Shown here piece after piece: positions 35,678-45,979 of a stretch of 52,052 nt of DNA (its first letter is position 1; every line of letters begins with the position of its first letter). Below the pieces are notes generated by a model, which had not been told where the DNA came from, ran no database searches, and saw nothing but the letters and a program-made list of their open reading frames with translations. Made by a program: the position numbers and the translations under genes. The stretch spans positions 1 through 52,052 of the forward strand of contig JAOXSF010000085.1 in assembly GCA_025800125.1 (NCBI GenBank), written 5' to 3'. Origin of the DNA: Marinobacterium sp. Its GTDB lineage: Bacteria; Pseudomonadota; Gammaproteobacteria; Pseudomonadales; Balneatricaceae.

Positions 35678-38050
35678 TCAGGCTTTCGCCCTGGAGATCT
35701 CACGCAACCGTTTGACGGCTTTATGATTCATACTACGTTGTGGATAACTTCCATCCTCACGGCGCTCACCGGCCTTTACGCCGGTCAGCAGGCTCAAGCA
35801 CTGATCAACTGTCGCCACAGCATGTATCTCAAACTCGCCCACTGCCACCGCTTTTACCACATCCGCCTTGAGCATCAGATTACGCACATTAGCCTGTGGA
35901 ATAATGACTCCCTGGTTGCCCGTCAAACCACGGCGCTGGCAGAGCTGGAAAAAGCCCTCGATCTTTTCATTAACACCGCCAATGGCCTGTACCTCCCCAT
36001 ACTGGTTGATTGAACCGGTTACCGCATACTGCTGCAGAATCGGCACATCGGTCAGCGCAGAAATCAGTGTGCAGACCTCCGCCAGTGATGCGCTGTCACC
36101 ATCGACATAACCATACGACTGCTCAAGTGCGATGCTGGCCGACAGGGTCATCGGGAAGTCTCGGGCATAGGTGTTGCCCAGGTAGCCACTGAGAATCAGC
36201 ACCCCTTTGGAGTGAATCGGCTGGCCCAGCGCCACCTCACGCTCAATATCTACCACCCCGCGATCACCAGGGTGTACCGTTGCCGTAATGCGTGCCGGAG
36301 TACCAAAGGCTACATCCCCCACCTGCAACACAGTCAGGCCGTTGGTTTTGCCCACCGCCCGACCATCGGTATCAATCAGCACCGTTTCGTTCATGATACT
36401 GTCCATGATCTTCTCGGACAGCCGTCCGGTACGCGCTTCTTTCGCTGCCAGCGCTGCTTCAACATGGTCAACACCAATCAGTTCACTGGCCTGCTGACGA
36501 CGTTTGTAATCTGCCTCACAGAGCAGATCGACCAGTTCACCAACATGGCAGGACAACCGTTCCTGATCGCCGGCCAGCCTGGAGCTGTGCTCTACCAGCC
36601 GCGCCGCAGCCTGACGGCTCAGCGGTGCCAGATTTTCCTCATCAGTGAGAGTTTTCATCAGCCGGGCATAATGACGAATGGCACTGTCATCACGGGACAG
36701 ATCTTCATCAAAGTCGACCACCACCCGGAACATCTTCTCGAAGTCATGATCCATCTCCTGCAACAGGTAGTAGATCTCCCGCGAACCGATCAGTACCACT
36801 TTAACGTCGAGTGGCACCGGCTGCGGATTCAGTGTGATGGTACTGACACCGGTATAGTCACTGGCCGGATTTTCGATACGAATTTCTCGCGCCTTGAGTG
36901 CTCGCTTCAATGCCCCGTATACAAATGGCTGTTCCAGCAGCTTTTCCGCTTCCAGCACCAGATAGCCACCGTTCGCACGGTGCAGCGCACCTGGCCGGAT
37001 CAGCCGGTAACTGGTAACCAGCGAGCCCATCTCGGTACCGTACTCGATTCGACCAAACAGATTTTCATAGCTGGGGTGTGCCTCGTGAATCACCGGCGCA
37101 CCCTTGGTTTTGTCATGATCGACAAACAGATTGACGCTGAAATTTTCCTCCAGCCAGCTGCGGCGGCTGCTATCACTGGGGGCTTCAGCAAGACGTTCAT
37201 CACTGACCAGCTCATCGTGGCGCTTCACCAGCGTAGTCTCAAGCTTTGCCAGGTAATCCGGCACTCCAGCCACATTGGCATAACGCTCTTTCAGCGGCTG
37301 AATCAGCGGGGACAGGGCGGCACGGGCGGTATCACGGTTCAGCTGTTTGACCTTATCTGCCGCATCCCGTCGCCAGGTGGGCATCTCGGTCAGACATTCA
37401 TTGAGATACTCCTCCAGCGCAGAGATCGCCTGGTTAAAGGCATCACGTACCTCTTCAGGTAACTGGCTGAACGCTGCTTCATCCAGCGCCTGACCATCAG
37501 CAACCGGCATAAAACCGATAGTACCTCCCTCACGGTAGACCGCCACACTGTATTCTCGGGCGGCCCGTTCAACCTTCTCGATTGCCTGATCATTGAGACG
37601 GTTGAATACCCGCTCGATCTTGCCTTTCTGGCGTTGATAACCAGGCGTTTCATAGGCAGCGGGCAGCTCACTGAGAATGGCATCCAGCAGATGACGAATA
37701 TCACGGGCAAATTGATGAGCACGCCCCGCAGGCAGGCTCAGCACCACCGGAGCACGGTTATCATCCAGGTTATTGAGGTAGACCCGATCTGCCGGTTTGC
37801 GTGCCTTGCGAGCATGCTCACGCAGATTGTCCATGGCAAATGAAAAACGCCCGGTATGGGGGTTGCCCATAACGAATATATTGTAGCCGGGGCGCTGCAT
37901 GCCAATCCCGAACTGCATCGCTTCCACAGCACGGTGCTGACCAAAAAAGCCGGTAAACGGCTCCAGCGTGGCCGTGGTTTTGAATGGCAGCTGCGCCGGT
38001 TCACAGACCCGATACAATGCAGACGGGTCGAGACGGGTTCCCTTATCCAT
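35678..38050 (-). CDS. Lon-like (S16) ATP-dependent protease, LonB/PA0779-type
   Basis: A 790-residue protein with an N-terminal AAA-type module and a C-terminal Lon proteolytic domain. The catalytic dyad is visible: Ser in VDGDSASLAEV and Lys in GGVNEKIEGF. The P-loop reads GNPHTGRF at 62-69, with R in place of the usual K, and the Walker B-like block is GGYLVLEAEKLL. The ATG at 38050 has GGGAGG 8 nt upstream. It lies downstream of aroE, separated by a hairpin. Substrates are unknown. Confidence 0.88.
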   Translation of the reverse strand: MDKGTRLDPSALYRVCEPAQLPFKTTATLEPFTGFFGQHRAVEAMQFGIGMQRPGYNIFVMGNPHTGRFSFAMDNLREHARKARKPADRVYLNNLDDNRAPVVLSLPAGRAHQFARDIRHLLDAILSELPAAYETPGYQRQKGKIERVFNRLNDQAIEKVERAAREYSVAVYREGGTIGFMPVADGQALDEAAFSQLPEEVRDAFNQAISALEEYLNECLTEMPTWRRDAADKVKQLNRDTARAALSPLIQPLKERYANVAGVPDYLAKLETTLVKRHDELVSDERLAEAPSDSSRRSWLEENFSVNLFVDHDKTKGAPVIHEAHPSYENLFGRIEYGTEMGSLVTSYRLIRPGALHRANGGYLVLEAEKLLEQPFVYGALKRALKAREIRIENPASDYTGVSTITLNPQPVPLDVKVVLIGSREIYYLLQEMDHDFEKMFRVVVDFDEDLSRDDSAIRHYARLMKTLTDEENLAPLSRQAAARLVEHSSRLAGDQERLSCHVGELVDLLCEADYKRRQQASELIGVDHVEAALAAKEARTGRLSEKIMDSIMNETVLIDTDGRAVGKTNGLTVLQVGDVAFGTPARITATVHPGDRGVVDIEREVALGQPIHSKGVLILSGYLGNTYARDFPMTLSASIALEQSYGYVDGDSASLAEVCTLISALTDVPILQQYAVTGSINQYGEVQAIGGVNEKIEGFFQLCQRRGLTGNQGVIIPQANVRNLMLKADVVKAVAVGEFEIHAVATVDQCLSLLTGVKAGERREDGSYPQRSMNHKAVKRLREISRAKA

Positions 38051-38260
38051 AGGCCTGGCCTCCCAGATAACGTGCGGCCCTGCAGTCGCGAAATACGGCC
38101 TGCGGCTGACCGGACTGCTTTCATTTATACGCGCCCGTTGTGGGGGGTGCAAGCATTCAGCAATTGCTGGCCCGGTCAGAAAAGGGTGGGGATATTACTG
38201 AAAAATCAGAAGGTTACAGAGGTGTGGAAAAAGAGAGGAGAGATAAAGCAGGAGGATAAC

Positions 38261-38283
38261 TGGCAGCGCGACCGGCGCTGCCA
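38261..38283. terminator. Hairpin between aroE and the Lon-like gene
   Basis: A perfect 9-bp stem TGGCAGCGC/GCGCTGCCA with a 5-nt loop starts 9 bp after the aroE stop (minus strand). No T-run follows, so it may act as an mRNA-end stabiliser or weak terminator. Confidence 0.45.
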
Positions 38284-38292
38284 GTACAGAAG

Positions 38293-39126
38293 TCAGGCAC
38301 TCAGTGCAGCCCGTAACTGTGCAATCACCGGTGCGGTATCCGGCCGTACGCCACGCCAGATGGCGAAAGACTCGGCAGCCTGTTCAACCAGCATACCCAG
38401 CCCATCCAGTGCCGCTGCAGCACCATGCTGCTGTGCCCACTGGCAGAAAGCGGTCTGCTCGCTGCCATACATCATATCGTAGCACCAGGCACCTGCGCTG
38501 AGCAGATCATCCGGCAACGGTGGTACTTCACCCTGCAGACTGGCAGCGGTACCGTTGATTACCAGCCCAAACTGCTGCCCGGCCAGCTGATCAAAGCCCA
38601 GCGCCTGCAACGGTACATCGGTATGAGGCTGGAACAGCTCCACCAGTGCTTCAGCGCGAGCCAGGGTACGGTTGGCAATCACCAGTCGTGACGGCTGCTG
38701 CGTCAGCACCGGTTGCAGTACACCACGCACGGCACCACCGGCACCGAGAATCAGTACCGTCTTGCCCTGCACACTACCACCGTGGTTTTCGACAATGTCA
38801 CGTACCATGCCAACGCCATCGGTGTTATCACCACACAGTTCACCAGCATCGTTCAGGTACAAGGTATTGACCGCACCGGCCAGCTCTGCCCGCGCTGAGC
38901 GTTGCTGCGCGGCCTGCCAGGCCTGTTCCTTGAACGGAATCGTGATATTCAGCCCTTTGCCATCACCCTGCAGAAACTGCTGCCAGGCTGCATCAAAACC
39001 ATCTTCCGCGACATGGATCGCACTGTATTGCAGATTCTGAGTAGTCTGCTGAGCAAACGCGGTGTGGATCTGCGGTGATTTACTATGGCTGATCGGGTTA
39101 CCAAAAACGGCGTACTGGTCGGTCAT
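38293..39126 (-). CDS. aroE: Shikimate dehydrogenase AroE
   Basis: A 277-residue NADP-dependent enzyme that reduces 3-dehydroshikimate to shikimate. FGNPISHSKSPQIH binds substrate; the catalytic pair is K66 (NITIPFKEQ) and D103 (NTDG); the cofactor loop is LGAGGAVRGV and the NRT motif follows. It lies 63 bp after hemF, an order shared with pseudomonads. Confidence 0.95.
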   Translation of the reverse strand: MTDQYAVFGNPISHSKSPQIHTAFAQQTTQNLQYSAIHVAEDGFDAAWQQFLQGDGKGLNITIPFKEQAWQAAQQRSARAELAGAVNTLYLNDAGELCGDNTDGVGMVRDIVENHGGSVQGKTVLILGAGGAVRGVLQPVLTQQPSRLVIANRTLARAEALVELFQPHTDVPLQALGFDQLAGQQFGLVINGTAASLQGEVPPLPDDLLSAGAWCYDMMYGSEQTAFCQWAQQHGAAAALDGLGMLVEQAAESFAIWRGVRPDTAPVIAQLRAALSA

Positions 39127-39189
39127 GGTCGGCTCCTGTTCCCTGTCGGATATCTACTCTGGCAGCGTCGGGCTGCTTGTCAGGCTGCT

Positions 39190-40158
<969 letters not shown>

Positions 40159-40169
40159 TCAGGATAACT

Positions 40170-40730
40170 TCAACCGCGCAGCACCTTGCCGCTACACAGG
40201 TCGATAATCCGGCTGGGCTGGCTCTGTTTGCCCAGCTCACCAGCGGTGATAGTGTCTACTTCGCCATTAAAGTAAAGATTAACTTGCAGGCGATCCCGCG
40301 CAGGCGTCCGGCCCGCCGGGTTGGCCGAGGTTGAGACCACAGGGCCGCCGAAGCTTTCGCTAACCTGACGGATAAGCGGATGCTCACTGATGCGAACAGC
40401 CACTGACCTGTGTTTTCCCTTGACCCAGACCGGGATCTGCTCATGTAGATCAGGGATCAGAAAGGTAACCGGGCCCGGCCAGTGCCGGGCCAGGGTGGCG
40501 CGCTGGTCGGCAGACAACGGGCGCAGCAGAAAATCGATCTGCGCCATATCACCTGCGACCAGAATCAGACCTTTATGCATCGGCCGCCGTTTGATCTCGA
40601 GGATTCTTTCCACGGCGGCCTGATCAAACGGATCACAGCCCAGCCCCCACACCGCTTCAGTTGGATAGGCGATAACCCCACCGGACCGAAGAGTGTTCAG
40701 CGTCTTATGCAGCTGCCACCCGTTGAGCAT
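40170..40730 (-). CDS. tsaC: L-threonylcarbamoyladenylate synthase TsaC
   Basis: A 186-residue YrdC-family enzyme that makes threonylcarbamoyl-AMP for t6A37 in tRNA. The N-terminal nucleotide/threonine motif AYPTEAVWGLGCDPF and KRRPMHKGLIL are present, as is the STSANPAGR block. It begins 2 bp after the purE stop, so it is co-translated with purE. Confidence 0.93.
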   Translation of the reverse strand: MLNGWQLHKTLNTLRSGGVIAYPTEAVWGLGCDPFDQAAVERILEIKRRPMHKGLILVAGDMAQIDFLLRPLSADQRATLARHWPGPVTFLIPDLHEQIPVWVKGKHRSVAVRISEHPLIRQVSESFGGPVVSTSANPAGRTPARDRLQVNLYFNGEVDTITAGELGKQSQPSRIIDLCSGKVLRG

Positions 40731-40732
40731 AA

Positions 40733-41245
40733 TCAGATCTCGCCGTTTGCCAGCTGAGCCTGCAGTGCAGCGTCTTTGGCAACAACCGCTTCGGTGTTAG
40801 CCAGGCGCTCATCACGCAGACGCTGTGCCAGGTCTTCGTCTTTAACAGCCATAATCTGAGACGCCAGGTAAGCAGCGTTTTTGGCACCGGCTTTACCGAT
40901 AGCAACGGTCGCTACCGGAATACCGCCAGGCATCTGTACGGTAGACAGCAGTGCATCCAGGCCGTCCAGGGAAGAGTTGATTGGCACACCAATAACCGGC
41001 TTGGTCGTGTTCGCAGCAACAGCACCCGCCAGGTGAGCAGCCATGCCAGCTGCACAGATGAATGCTACCGCGCCACGCGCATCAGCATCTTTTACGTAGT
41101 CGTGCGTCTGTACCGGGGTACGGTGTGCAGAGCTGACTTTCATTTCGAACTCTACGTTCAGGGAACGCAGAACATCAGCAGCAGCTTTCATTACAGGCAG
41201 GTCGGAATCGGAACCCATCAGGATAGCGACAAACGGCTTGGACAT
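40733..41245 (-). CDS. purE: N5-carboxyaminoimidazole ribonucleotide mutase PurE
   Basis: A 170-residue class I PurE with MGSDSDLP and SSAHRTP substrate-binding motifs and the AGMAAHLAG block. It converts N5-CAIR to CAIR in purine synthesis. The ATG at 41245 has AGGTGA 6 nt upstream. PurK, its usual operon partner, is absent here; tsaC follows instead. A hairpin with one bulge (arms AGAAG..CGGCC and GGCCG..CTTCT, near 41295-41320) lies in its leader. Confidence 0.95.
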   Translation of the reverse strand: MSKPFVAILMGSDSDLPVMKAAADVLRSLNVEFEMKVSSAHRTPVQTHDYVKDADARGAVAFICAAGMAAHLAGAVAANTTKPVIGVPINSSLDGLDALLSTVQMPGGIPVATVAIGKAGAKNAAYLASQIMAVKDEDLAQRLRDERLANTEAVVAKDAALQAQLANGEI

Positions 41246-41544
41246 GATCAATCACCTAACTTTGTATTGTCATTGTTCAGAGAGAGGAGGAGAGAAGCCG
41301 GCCAGGCAGGCCGCTTCTACAGCCACGCACAGTTTTTCAGTGCGTCTTTCAGCATAGTGCTTTAACTGGCCGAAACAGTAATCAAAGCCGCTGCCGGTTG
41401 CAACCATAACTATTCTGTGGATTCCCGCCGCCTCCCTTACAATCATTCAAGAAACAGAAACCGGGTAACCAGCCATCAGAGGTTTGCAGATACTAACTTT
41501 GTAGCATTACACTGATCTATAAGGAAAAACAGCTCAGTACAACA

Positions 41545-42687
41545 TCAGACAATACGCTGCCAGCTCCCTCCCATAGAGGCTACCAGCCCTTTCAGCTCCA
41601 GCCCCATCAACAGCTGCAGCAGCTGTGGCACCGCCAGTCCACTGAGGCTGCAGAGATAATCCAGTGACAGTAACTCTGTTTCCATCAGCGTCAGCAGACG
41701 CTCCTCTGCTTCGCTAAGCACACACTCGGGCGGTTGAAACTCAACCCCAATGTCACTGTTCTGTGGTACAGACTCCATCTGCAACGCGCCCAGCATACTG
41801 CCGAGCTGCTCAACGATATGTGCGGTTGTCTGTACCAGCGTAGCGCCATTGCGGATCAGTTGATTGCAGCCCTGGCTGAGTGGGCTGTCCAGTGCACCGG
41901 GCAGGGCAAACACTTCCCTGTCGTACTCAAGTGCCAGCCGGGCGGTGATCAGCGAACCACTACGCGGTGCCGCTTCAACCACCAGCACACCACTGCACAA
42001 CCCACTTATAATGCGATTACGGCGGGGGAAATGGCCTCCACGCGGCGGCGTTCCGGGCCAGAATTCCGATACCAGCGCACCGTTGTTATCCAGAATCTGC
42101 TGTGCCAGCTGCCGATGGCGGGCGGGATAGGTGACATCCGGGCCGGTGCCCAGTACAGCAATTGTTGATTGCCCGGTATTCACCACCGCCTGATGAGCAG
42201 CACCATCTATGCCCAGCGCCATACCGCTGGTGACAACGAAACCATTGTCAGCCAGTTCAGCCGCGAAGGTCGCCGCATGGCGCAACCCCTGACGGCTGGC
42301 ATGACGGCTACCGACAATCCCCACCTGCGGCATATTCAGTGCCGCCGGATTACCACAGACCAGCAGAAAGGGTGGCGGGTCAGGAATCTGACGTAGCAGC
42401 AACGGATAGTCATCACTGTCCCAGCACAGCACATGGTGTAAATGCGGGTCTCGCTGCAACCAGGCGCTCACCTGATCTGCCCGCTGTTGCAGCGGGCCCT
42501 GACCCAGCTGCCAACCCTGTATCGCTTCACGGGCTTTCTGCCCCAGCCCCAGGCTCTGCAAAGTGCTGCCAGCGGCAGCCAGCAGACGCTGGGGTGTCCA
42601 GCCCTGCTGCCATAACAGGCAAAGTGTGGCGGCATTAACCCGTGGCAGCGCGGTAACAGCCACCCAGTTCCGATAGGCATCGGTCAT
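41545..42687 (-). CDS. dprA: DNA-processing protein DprA
   Basis: A 380-residue protein that loads RecA on incoming single-stranded DNA in transformation. Residues ~90-290 form the Rossmann-like core (VGIVGSRHASRQG, VTSGMALGIDGAAH, FPRRNRIISGL), and the C-terminus is a winged helix. The ATG at 42687 has GGGAG 6 nt upstream. It is divergent from def, an arrangement conserved in pseudomonads. Confidence 0.93.
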   Translation of the reverse strand: MTDAYRNWVAVTALPRVNAATLCLLWQQGWTPQRLLAAAGSTLQSLGLGQKAREAIQGWQLGQGPLQQRADQVSAWLQRDPHLHHVLCWDSDDYPLLLRQIPDPPPFLLVCGNPAALNMPQVGIVGSRHASRQGLRHAATFAAELADNGFVVTSGMALGIDGAAHQAVVNTGQSTIAVLGTGPDVTYPARHRQLAQQILDNNGALVSEFWPGTPPRGGHFPRRNRIISGLCSGVLVVEAAPRSGSLITARLALEYDREVFALPGALDSPLSQGCNQLIRNGATLVQTTAHIVEQLGSMLGALQMESVPQNSDIGVEFQPPECVLSEAEERLLTLMETELLSLDYLCSLSGLAVPQLLQLLMGLELKGLVASMGGSWQRIV

Positions 42688-42849
42688 CAGATACTCCCTC
42701 CCTGGACGCTCAGAGACTGATTTTATCACGCGCATCTTGTTGCAAGACCGCACCAGCACTGACCAGTATAAGCTACCTGGCCTTTGAATCCGCTACCTAC
42801 ACAAGGGGAACTCACGCTCGATTGACAATCGTTCATCCCTGCACAGATA

Positions 42850-42878
42850 TTCAGCAACGCCGTACTAACCGCTATAAT
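42850..42878 (+). promoter_or_regulatory. Sigma-70-type promoter of def
   Basis: A consensus TATAAT (42873-42878) is preceded by TTCAGC at a 17-bp spacing. It lies 65 bp before the def start codon. The -35 is weak, so activity is inferred mainly from the perfect -10. Confidence 0.5.
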
Positions 42879-42942
42879 GGCCACCATCGGCCCCAACCCG
42901 CCGGGGCCTGGCTTTTACCAAAACAGGATACCTTCTGACACC

Positions 42943-43458
42943 ATGGCTATTCGTACCATTCTGGAATTTCCTGACCCACGGCTGCGCACTGTTGCCGAAC
43001 CGGTCGCTACTGTAGATGACGACGTACGTACACTGATTGACGATATGTTCGAAACCATGTACGACGCCTCCGGCATCGGCCTGGCCGCAACACAGATCAA
43101 CGTCCACCAGCGTATCGTGACGATGGACCTGTCCGAGGAAAACAACCAGCCGATGGTATTTATTAACCCGGACGTTGAAGTACTGGACGAGCAACCACAC
43201 AGCTATCAGGAAGGCTGCCTGTCAGTACCGGGTTTCTATGAAGAGGTCACCCGCCCACAGCAGGTGCGCATTCGTGCGCTGAACCGTGATGGCGAAGCCT
43301 TTGAGCTGGTGGCAGATGAACTGCTGGCTGTCTGTATTCAGCACGAAATCGACCACCTGGATGGCAAACTGTTTGTTGACCATATATCTCCGCTCAAGCG
43401 TAACCGCATCCGCAGCAAGCTGGAGAAAAAACATAAACAGGAAGCAGCCCACCGCTGA
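42943..43458 (+). CDS. def: Peptide deformylase Def
   Basis: A 171-residue metalloenzyme that removes the formyl group from new proteins. The three motifs [13 protein letters not shown] and HEIDH are intact, supplying the Cys and two His metal ligands. The ATG at 42943 ([11 protein letters not shown]) matches family starts. Two hairpins follow before fmt. Confidence 0.96.
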   Translation: MAIRTILEFPDPRLRTVAEPVATVDDDVRTLIDDMFETMYDASGIGLAATQINVHQRIVTMDLSEENNQPMVFINPDVEVLDEQPHSYQEGCLSVPGFYEEVTRPQQVRIRALNRDGEAFELVADELLAVCIQHEIDHLDGKLFVDHISPLKRNRIRSKLEKKHKQEAAHR

Positions 43459-43476
43459 TTCATACCGCTGATTCAT
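43451..43476. repeat. 13-bp tandem duplication spanning the def stop
   Basis: ACCGCTGATTCAT is repeated exactly twice. The first copy contains the last codon and TGA stop of def; the second lies in the 3' untranslated region. Confidence 0.9.
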
Positions 43477-43479
43477 GTT

Positions 43480-43513
43480 GTAGCAGTCAGCGGCCTTTGC
43501 TGCTGACTGCTAC
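43480..43513 (+). terminator. First hairpin after def
   Basis: A perfect 12-bp stem (GTAGCAGTCAGC/GCTGACTGCTAC) with a 10-nt loop, 21 bp after the def stop. No T-run follows; probably an mRNA-end structure. Confidence 0.5.
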
Positions 43514-43524
43514 CCCTCACACGC

Positions 43525-43558
43525 AACAGGCCTGCCGTGGCAGGCCTGTTTTTATTTT
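43525..43558 (+). terminator. Intrinsic terminator between def and fmt
   Basis: A 12-bp stem AACAGGCCTGCC/GGCAGGCCTGTT with a very tight turn, followed by TTTATTTT. It should end def transcripts just 30 bp before the fmt start, so fmt needs read-through or a promoter within the hairpin region. Confidence 0.85.
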
Positions 43559-43587
43559 CACTTTCCGTCCCTCCCGGAGCCCTCATC

Positions 43588-44517
43588 ATGCGCATCGTAT
43601 TCGCCGGAACACCGGACTTCGCCGCCGCCAGTCTACAGGCCCTGCTCGACACCGATCACGACATTGTTGCCGTCTATACCCAGCCTGACCGTCAGGGCAA
43701 ACGCAAAAACCAGCTTGCGCCACGCCCGGTCAAAGACCTGGCCCTCGCCCATGACATTCCGGTATTTCAGCCTCACAGCCTGAAAGATGAGCACGAACAG
43801 GCACAGCTGACAGCACTGAACGCTGACCTGATGGTGGTGGTCGCCTACGGTATGCTGCTGCCTGAAGCGGTGCTGGATACGCCTCGACTGGGCTGTATCA
43901 ATGTACATGGCTCTATTCTGCCGCGCTGGCGCGGTGCAGCCCCGGTCGAGCGAGCAATGCTGGCTGGAGATGCCGAGACCGGTGTGACCATCATGCAGAT
44001 GGATGTGGGGCTGGATACTGGCGATATGCTACATAAGGTATTTACACCCATTGAAGACAGCGACACCGCTGCAAGCCTGTTTGAACGGCTGACCACACTG
44101 GGCGCTCAGGCACTGGTAGCAACACTGCCGGGGCTGGAAGATGGCTCGATCAAACCGGAAGTGCAGGACGATGCGCTGGCCACCTACGCCAGCAAACTGA
44201 GCAAACAGGAAGGCCGTATCGACTGGAGCGCCAGCGCCCGCGAGATCGATCTGAAAGTACGCACTCTGAGCCCTCGCGTTGCCGTTACCTTCGAGCTGGA
44301 CGGCGATATGGTGAAACTGCTGGGTGGTGAACCGGTTGAGCAGAGCGGCCCGGCGGGTGAGATTCTGCCATCGGACAAGAAAAGCATTGTGGTCGGTTGT
44401 GGCGAAGGCGCACTGAAACTGACTCAGTTGCAGCTACCCGGCAAGAAAGCGATGGCCGCCAGCGATGTTCTCAACGCCCGTCGTGACCGCCTCAGTGCCG
44501 GTCAGACCCTGAGCTGA
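43588..44517 (+). CDS. fmt: Methionyl-tRNA formyltransferase Fmt
   Basis: A 309-residue enzyme that formylates initiator Met-tRNA. FAGTPDFAA opens the Rossmann domain, NVHGSILPRWRGAAP is the catalytic block with the essential N and H, and a C-terminal tRNA-binding domain follows. The ATG at 43588 has GGAG 8 nt upstream. rsmB follows after 13 bp. Confidence 0.96.
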   Translation: MRIVFAGTPDFAAASLQALLDTDHDIVAVYTQPDRQGKRKNQLAPRPVKDLALAHDIPVFQPHSLKDEHEQAQLTALNADLMVVVAYGMLLPEAVLDTPRLGCINVHGSILPRWRGAAPVERAMLAGDAETGVTIMQMDVGLDTGDMLHKVFTPIEDSDTAASLFERLTTLGAQALVATLPGLEDGSIKPEVQDDALATYASKLSKQEGRIDWSASAREIDLKVRTLSPRVAVTFELDGDMVKLLGGEPVEQSGPAGEILPSDKKSIVVGCGEGALKLTQLQLPGKKAMAASDVLNARRDRLSAGQTLS

Positions 44518-44530
44518 AGGCATTATTCCC

Positions 44531-45898
44531 ATGGCATCCATCGACACAAACCGTAACGCTGCTCAGTCCACTGAAACGCTAACTAATATCCGGGCGCTGG
44601 CTGCCCAGTCACTGGCCCCGCTGATCCGCCATCAGGGCTCGCTGAAAACCCTGCTGCCCGGCGCACTGGCACGCTGTCCGGAACGTGACCGGGCGCTACT
44701 GCAACAGCTGTGCTACGGCGTAATGCGTTATCATCCGCAGTTGTCACTGCTGTCACGCAAACTGCTGAAAAAGCCCTTTGCCAGCAAGGACTATGACCTG
44801 CTGGTGCTGCTATGGAGCGGCCTCTACCAGCTGGAACATATGCGCATCGCCCCCCATGCAGCGATCAGCGAAACCGTAGCCGGGGCACGGGTACTGGGCA
44901 AGGAATGGGCCACCGGCCTGCTCAATGCAGTGCTGCGCCGCTATCAGCGTGAGCATGAAACCCTGAAAGCTGCGCTGGCGGAAAAACCGGCCTTCCGTTA
45001 CAACCACCCGGACTGGTTTGTGCAGAAGCTGCAACATAACTGGCCCGAGCACTGGCAGCAGATTCTGAACGAAAACAACGCCAGCGCGCCGATGACGCTG
45101 CGGGTTAATGCCCGCCAGCACAGTCGCGAACGCTACCTGCAACAGCTGCACGACGCCGGTATCGAGGCTCATGCCTGTCAGTTTGCTGCTGAGGGTATTC
45201 AGCTGGCACAGCCCTGCGATGTCGGCACACTACCAGGCTTTGCCGATGGCACCGTCTCGGTACAGGATGAAGCGGCGCAGCTCAGTGCTGAACTGCTGGC
45301 ACTGCAACCAGACCAGCGACTGCTGGATGCCTGCGCAGCGCCTGGCGGCAAACTGTGCCATGCGCTGGAGCAACAACCGGACCTTGAAGCCATTGCCATT
45401 GAGCTGGAGCAGAGCAGAGCAGGGCGTATTCGTGACAACCTTGCCCGGCTGCAGCTGGACGCCGAGGTAAAGATTGCCGACGCAGCCTTACAGGACTGGT
45501 GGGACGGCCGTCCATTCGAACGTATTCTGGTAGACGCGCCCTGTTCCGCAACCGGCGTAATCCGGCGTAATCCGGATATCTGTTTCCTGCGCAAAGGCGA
45601 AGATATTGCCACCCTCAGCGACATTCAACTGGCAGTACTGAGTAACTGCTGGCAGATGCTGGCACCGGGTGGACGGCTGGTATACGCCACCTGCTCAATC
45701 TTCCCGCAGGAGAATGAACGTCTGATCGCCCGCTTCCTGAAACAGGTGGGCGATGCCAGCCACCAGCCCATCGTCGCTGACTGGGGTATCGAACGTCCTC
45801 TGGGGCGTCAACTGATGCCACAACCGGATGGCCATGATGGTTTCTACTACTGTGTTCTGACGAAAAACATGTGTTCTGACGAAAAGCATGTGTTCTGA
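44531..45898 (+). CDS. rsmB: 16S rRNA (cytosine(967)-C5)-methyltransferase RsmB
   Basis: A 455-residue enzyme with an N-terminal NusB-like domain and a C-terminal Rossmann methyltransferase. The SAM motif DACAAPGGKLCHAL and the two catalytic cysteines in DAPCSATGVIRR and YATCSIFPQEN are present. The last 15 residues (441-455) are encoded by a 19-bp tandem repeat and are not family sequence, though catalysis should be intact. Confidence 0.95.
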   Translation: MASIDTNRNAAQSTETLTNIRALAAQSLAPLIRHQGSLKTLLPGALARCPERDRALLQQLCYGVMRYHPQLSLLSRKLLKKPFASKDYDLLVLLWSGLYQLEHMRIAPHAAISETVAGARVLGKEWATGLLNAVLRRYQREHETLKAALAEKPAFRYNHPDWFVQKLQHNWPEHWQQILNENNASAPMTLRVNARQHSRERYLQQLHDAGIEAHACQFAAEGIQLAQPCDVGTLPGFADGTVSVQDEAAQLSAELLALQPDQRLLDACAAPGGKLCHALEQQPDLEAIAIELEQSRAGRIRDNLARLQLDAEVKIADAALQDWWDGRPFERILVDAPCSATGVIRRNPDICFLRKGEDIATLSDIQLAVLSNCWQMLAPGGRLVYATCSIFPQENERLIARFLKQVGDASHQPIVADWGIERPLGRQLMPQPDGHDGFYYCVLTKNMCSDEKHVF

Positions 45899-45926
45899 CG
45901 AAAAACACGTGCTCTGAGTAAAAAAT
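45851..45926. repeat. 19-bp tandem repeat at the rsmB 3' end
   Basis: Three copies of TGTGTTCTGACGAAAAACA (the middle one has G for A at position 17) start at 45851, 45870 and 45889, with a diverged fourth, CGTGCTCTGAGTAAAAAA, at 45908. The first two and the start of the third encode the last residues and stop codon of RsmB. Confidence 0.95.
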
Positions 45927-45979
45927 GTACGGGTTAAACGCACAAGCGCTGGTTAACAAGGTGAACTGAAAAGCAGGTT

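Noticed and set aside
36212-37462. A 416-codon plus-strand frame
   Set aside because: Antisense to the Lon-like protease gene and without family features; high-GC codon bias opens the opposite frame.
42821-42850. A TTGACA sequence near 42822 as the def promoter -35
   Set aside because: It is about 45 bp from the consensus TATAAT; the nearer TTCAGC has correct 17-bp spacing. A second promoter using a poor GATATT -10 cannot be excluded.
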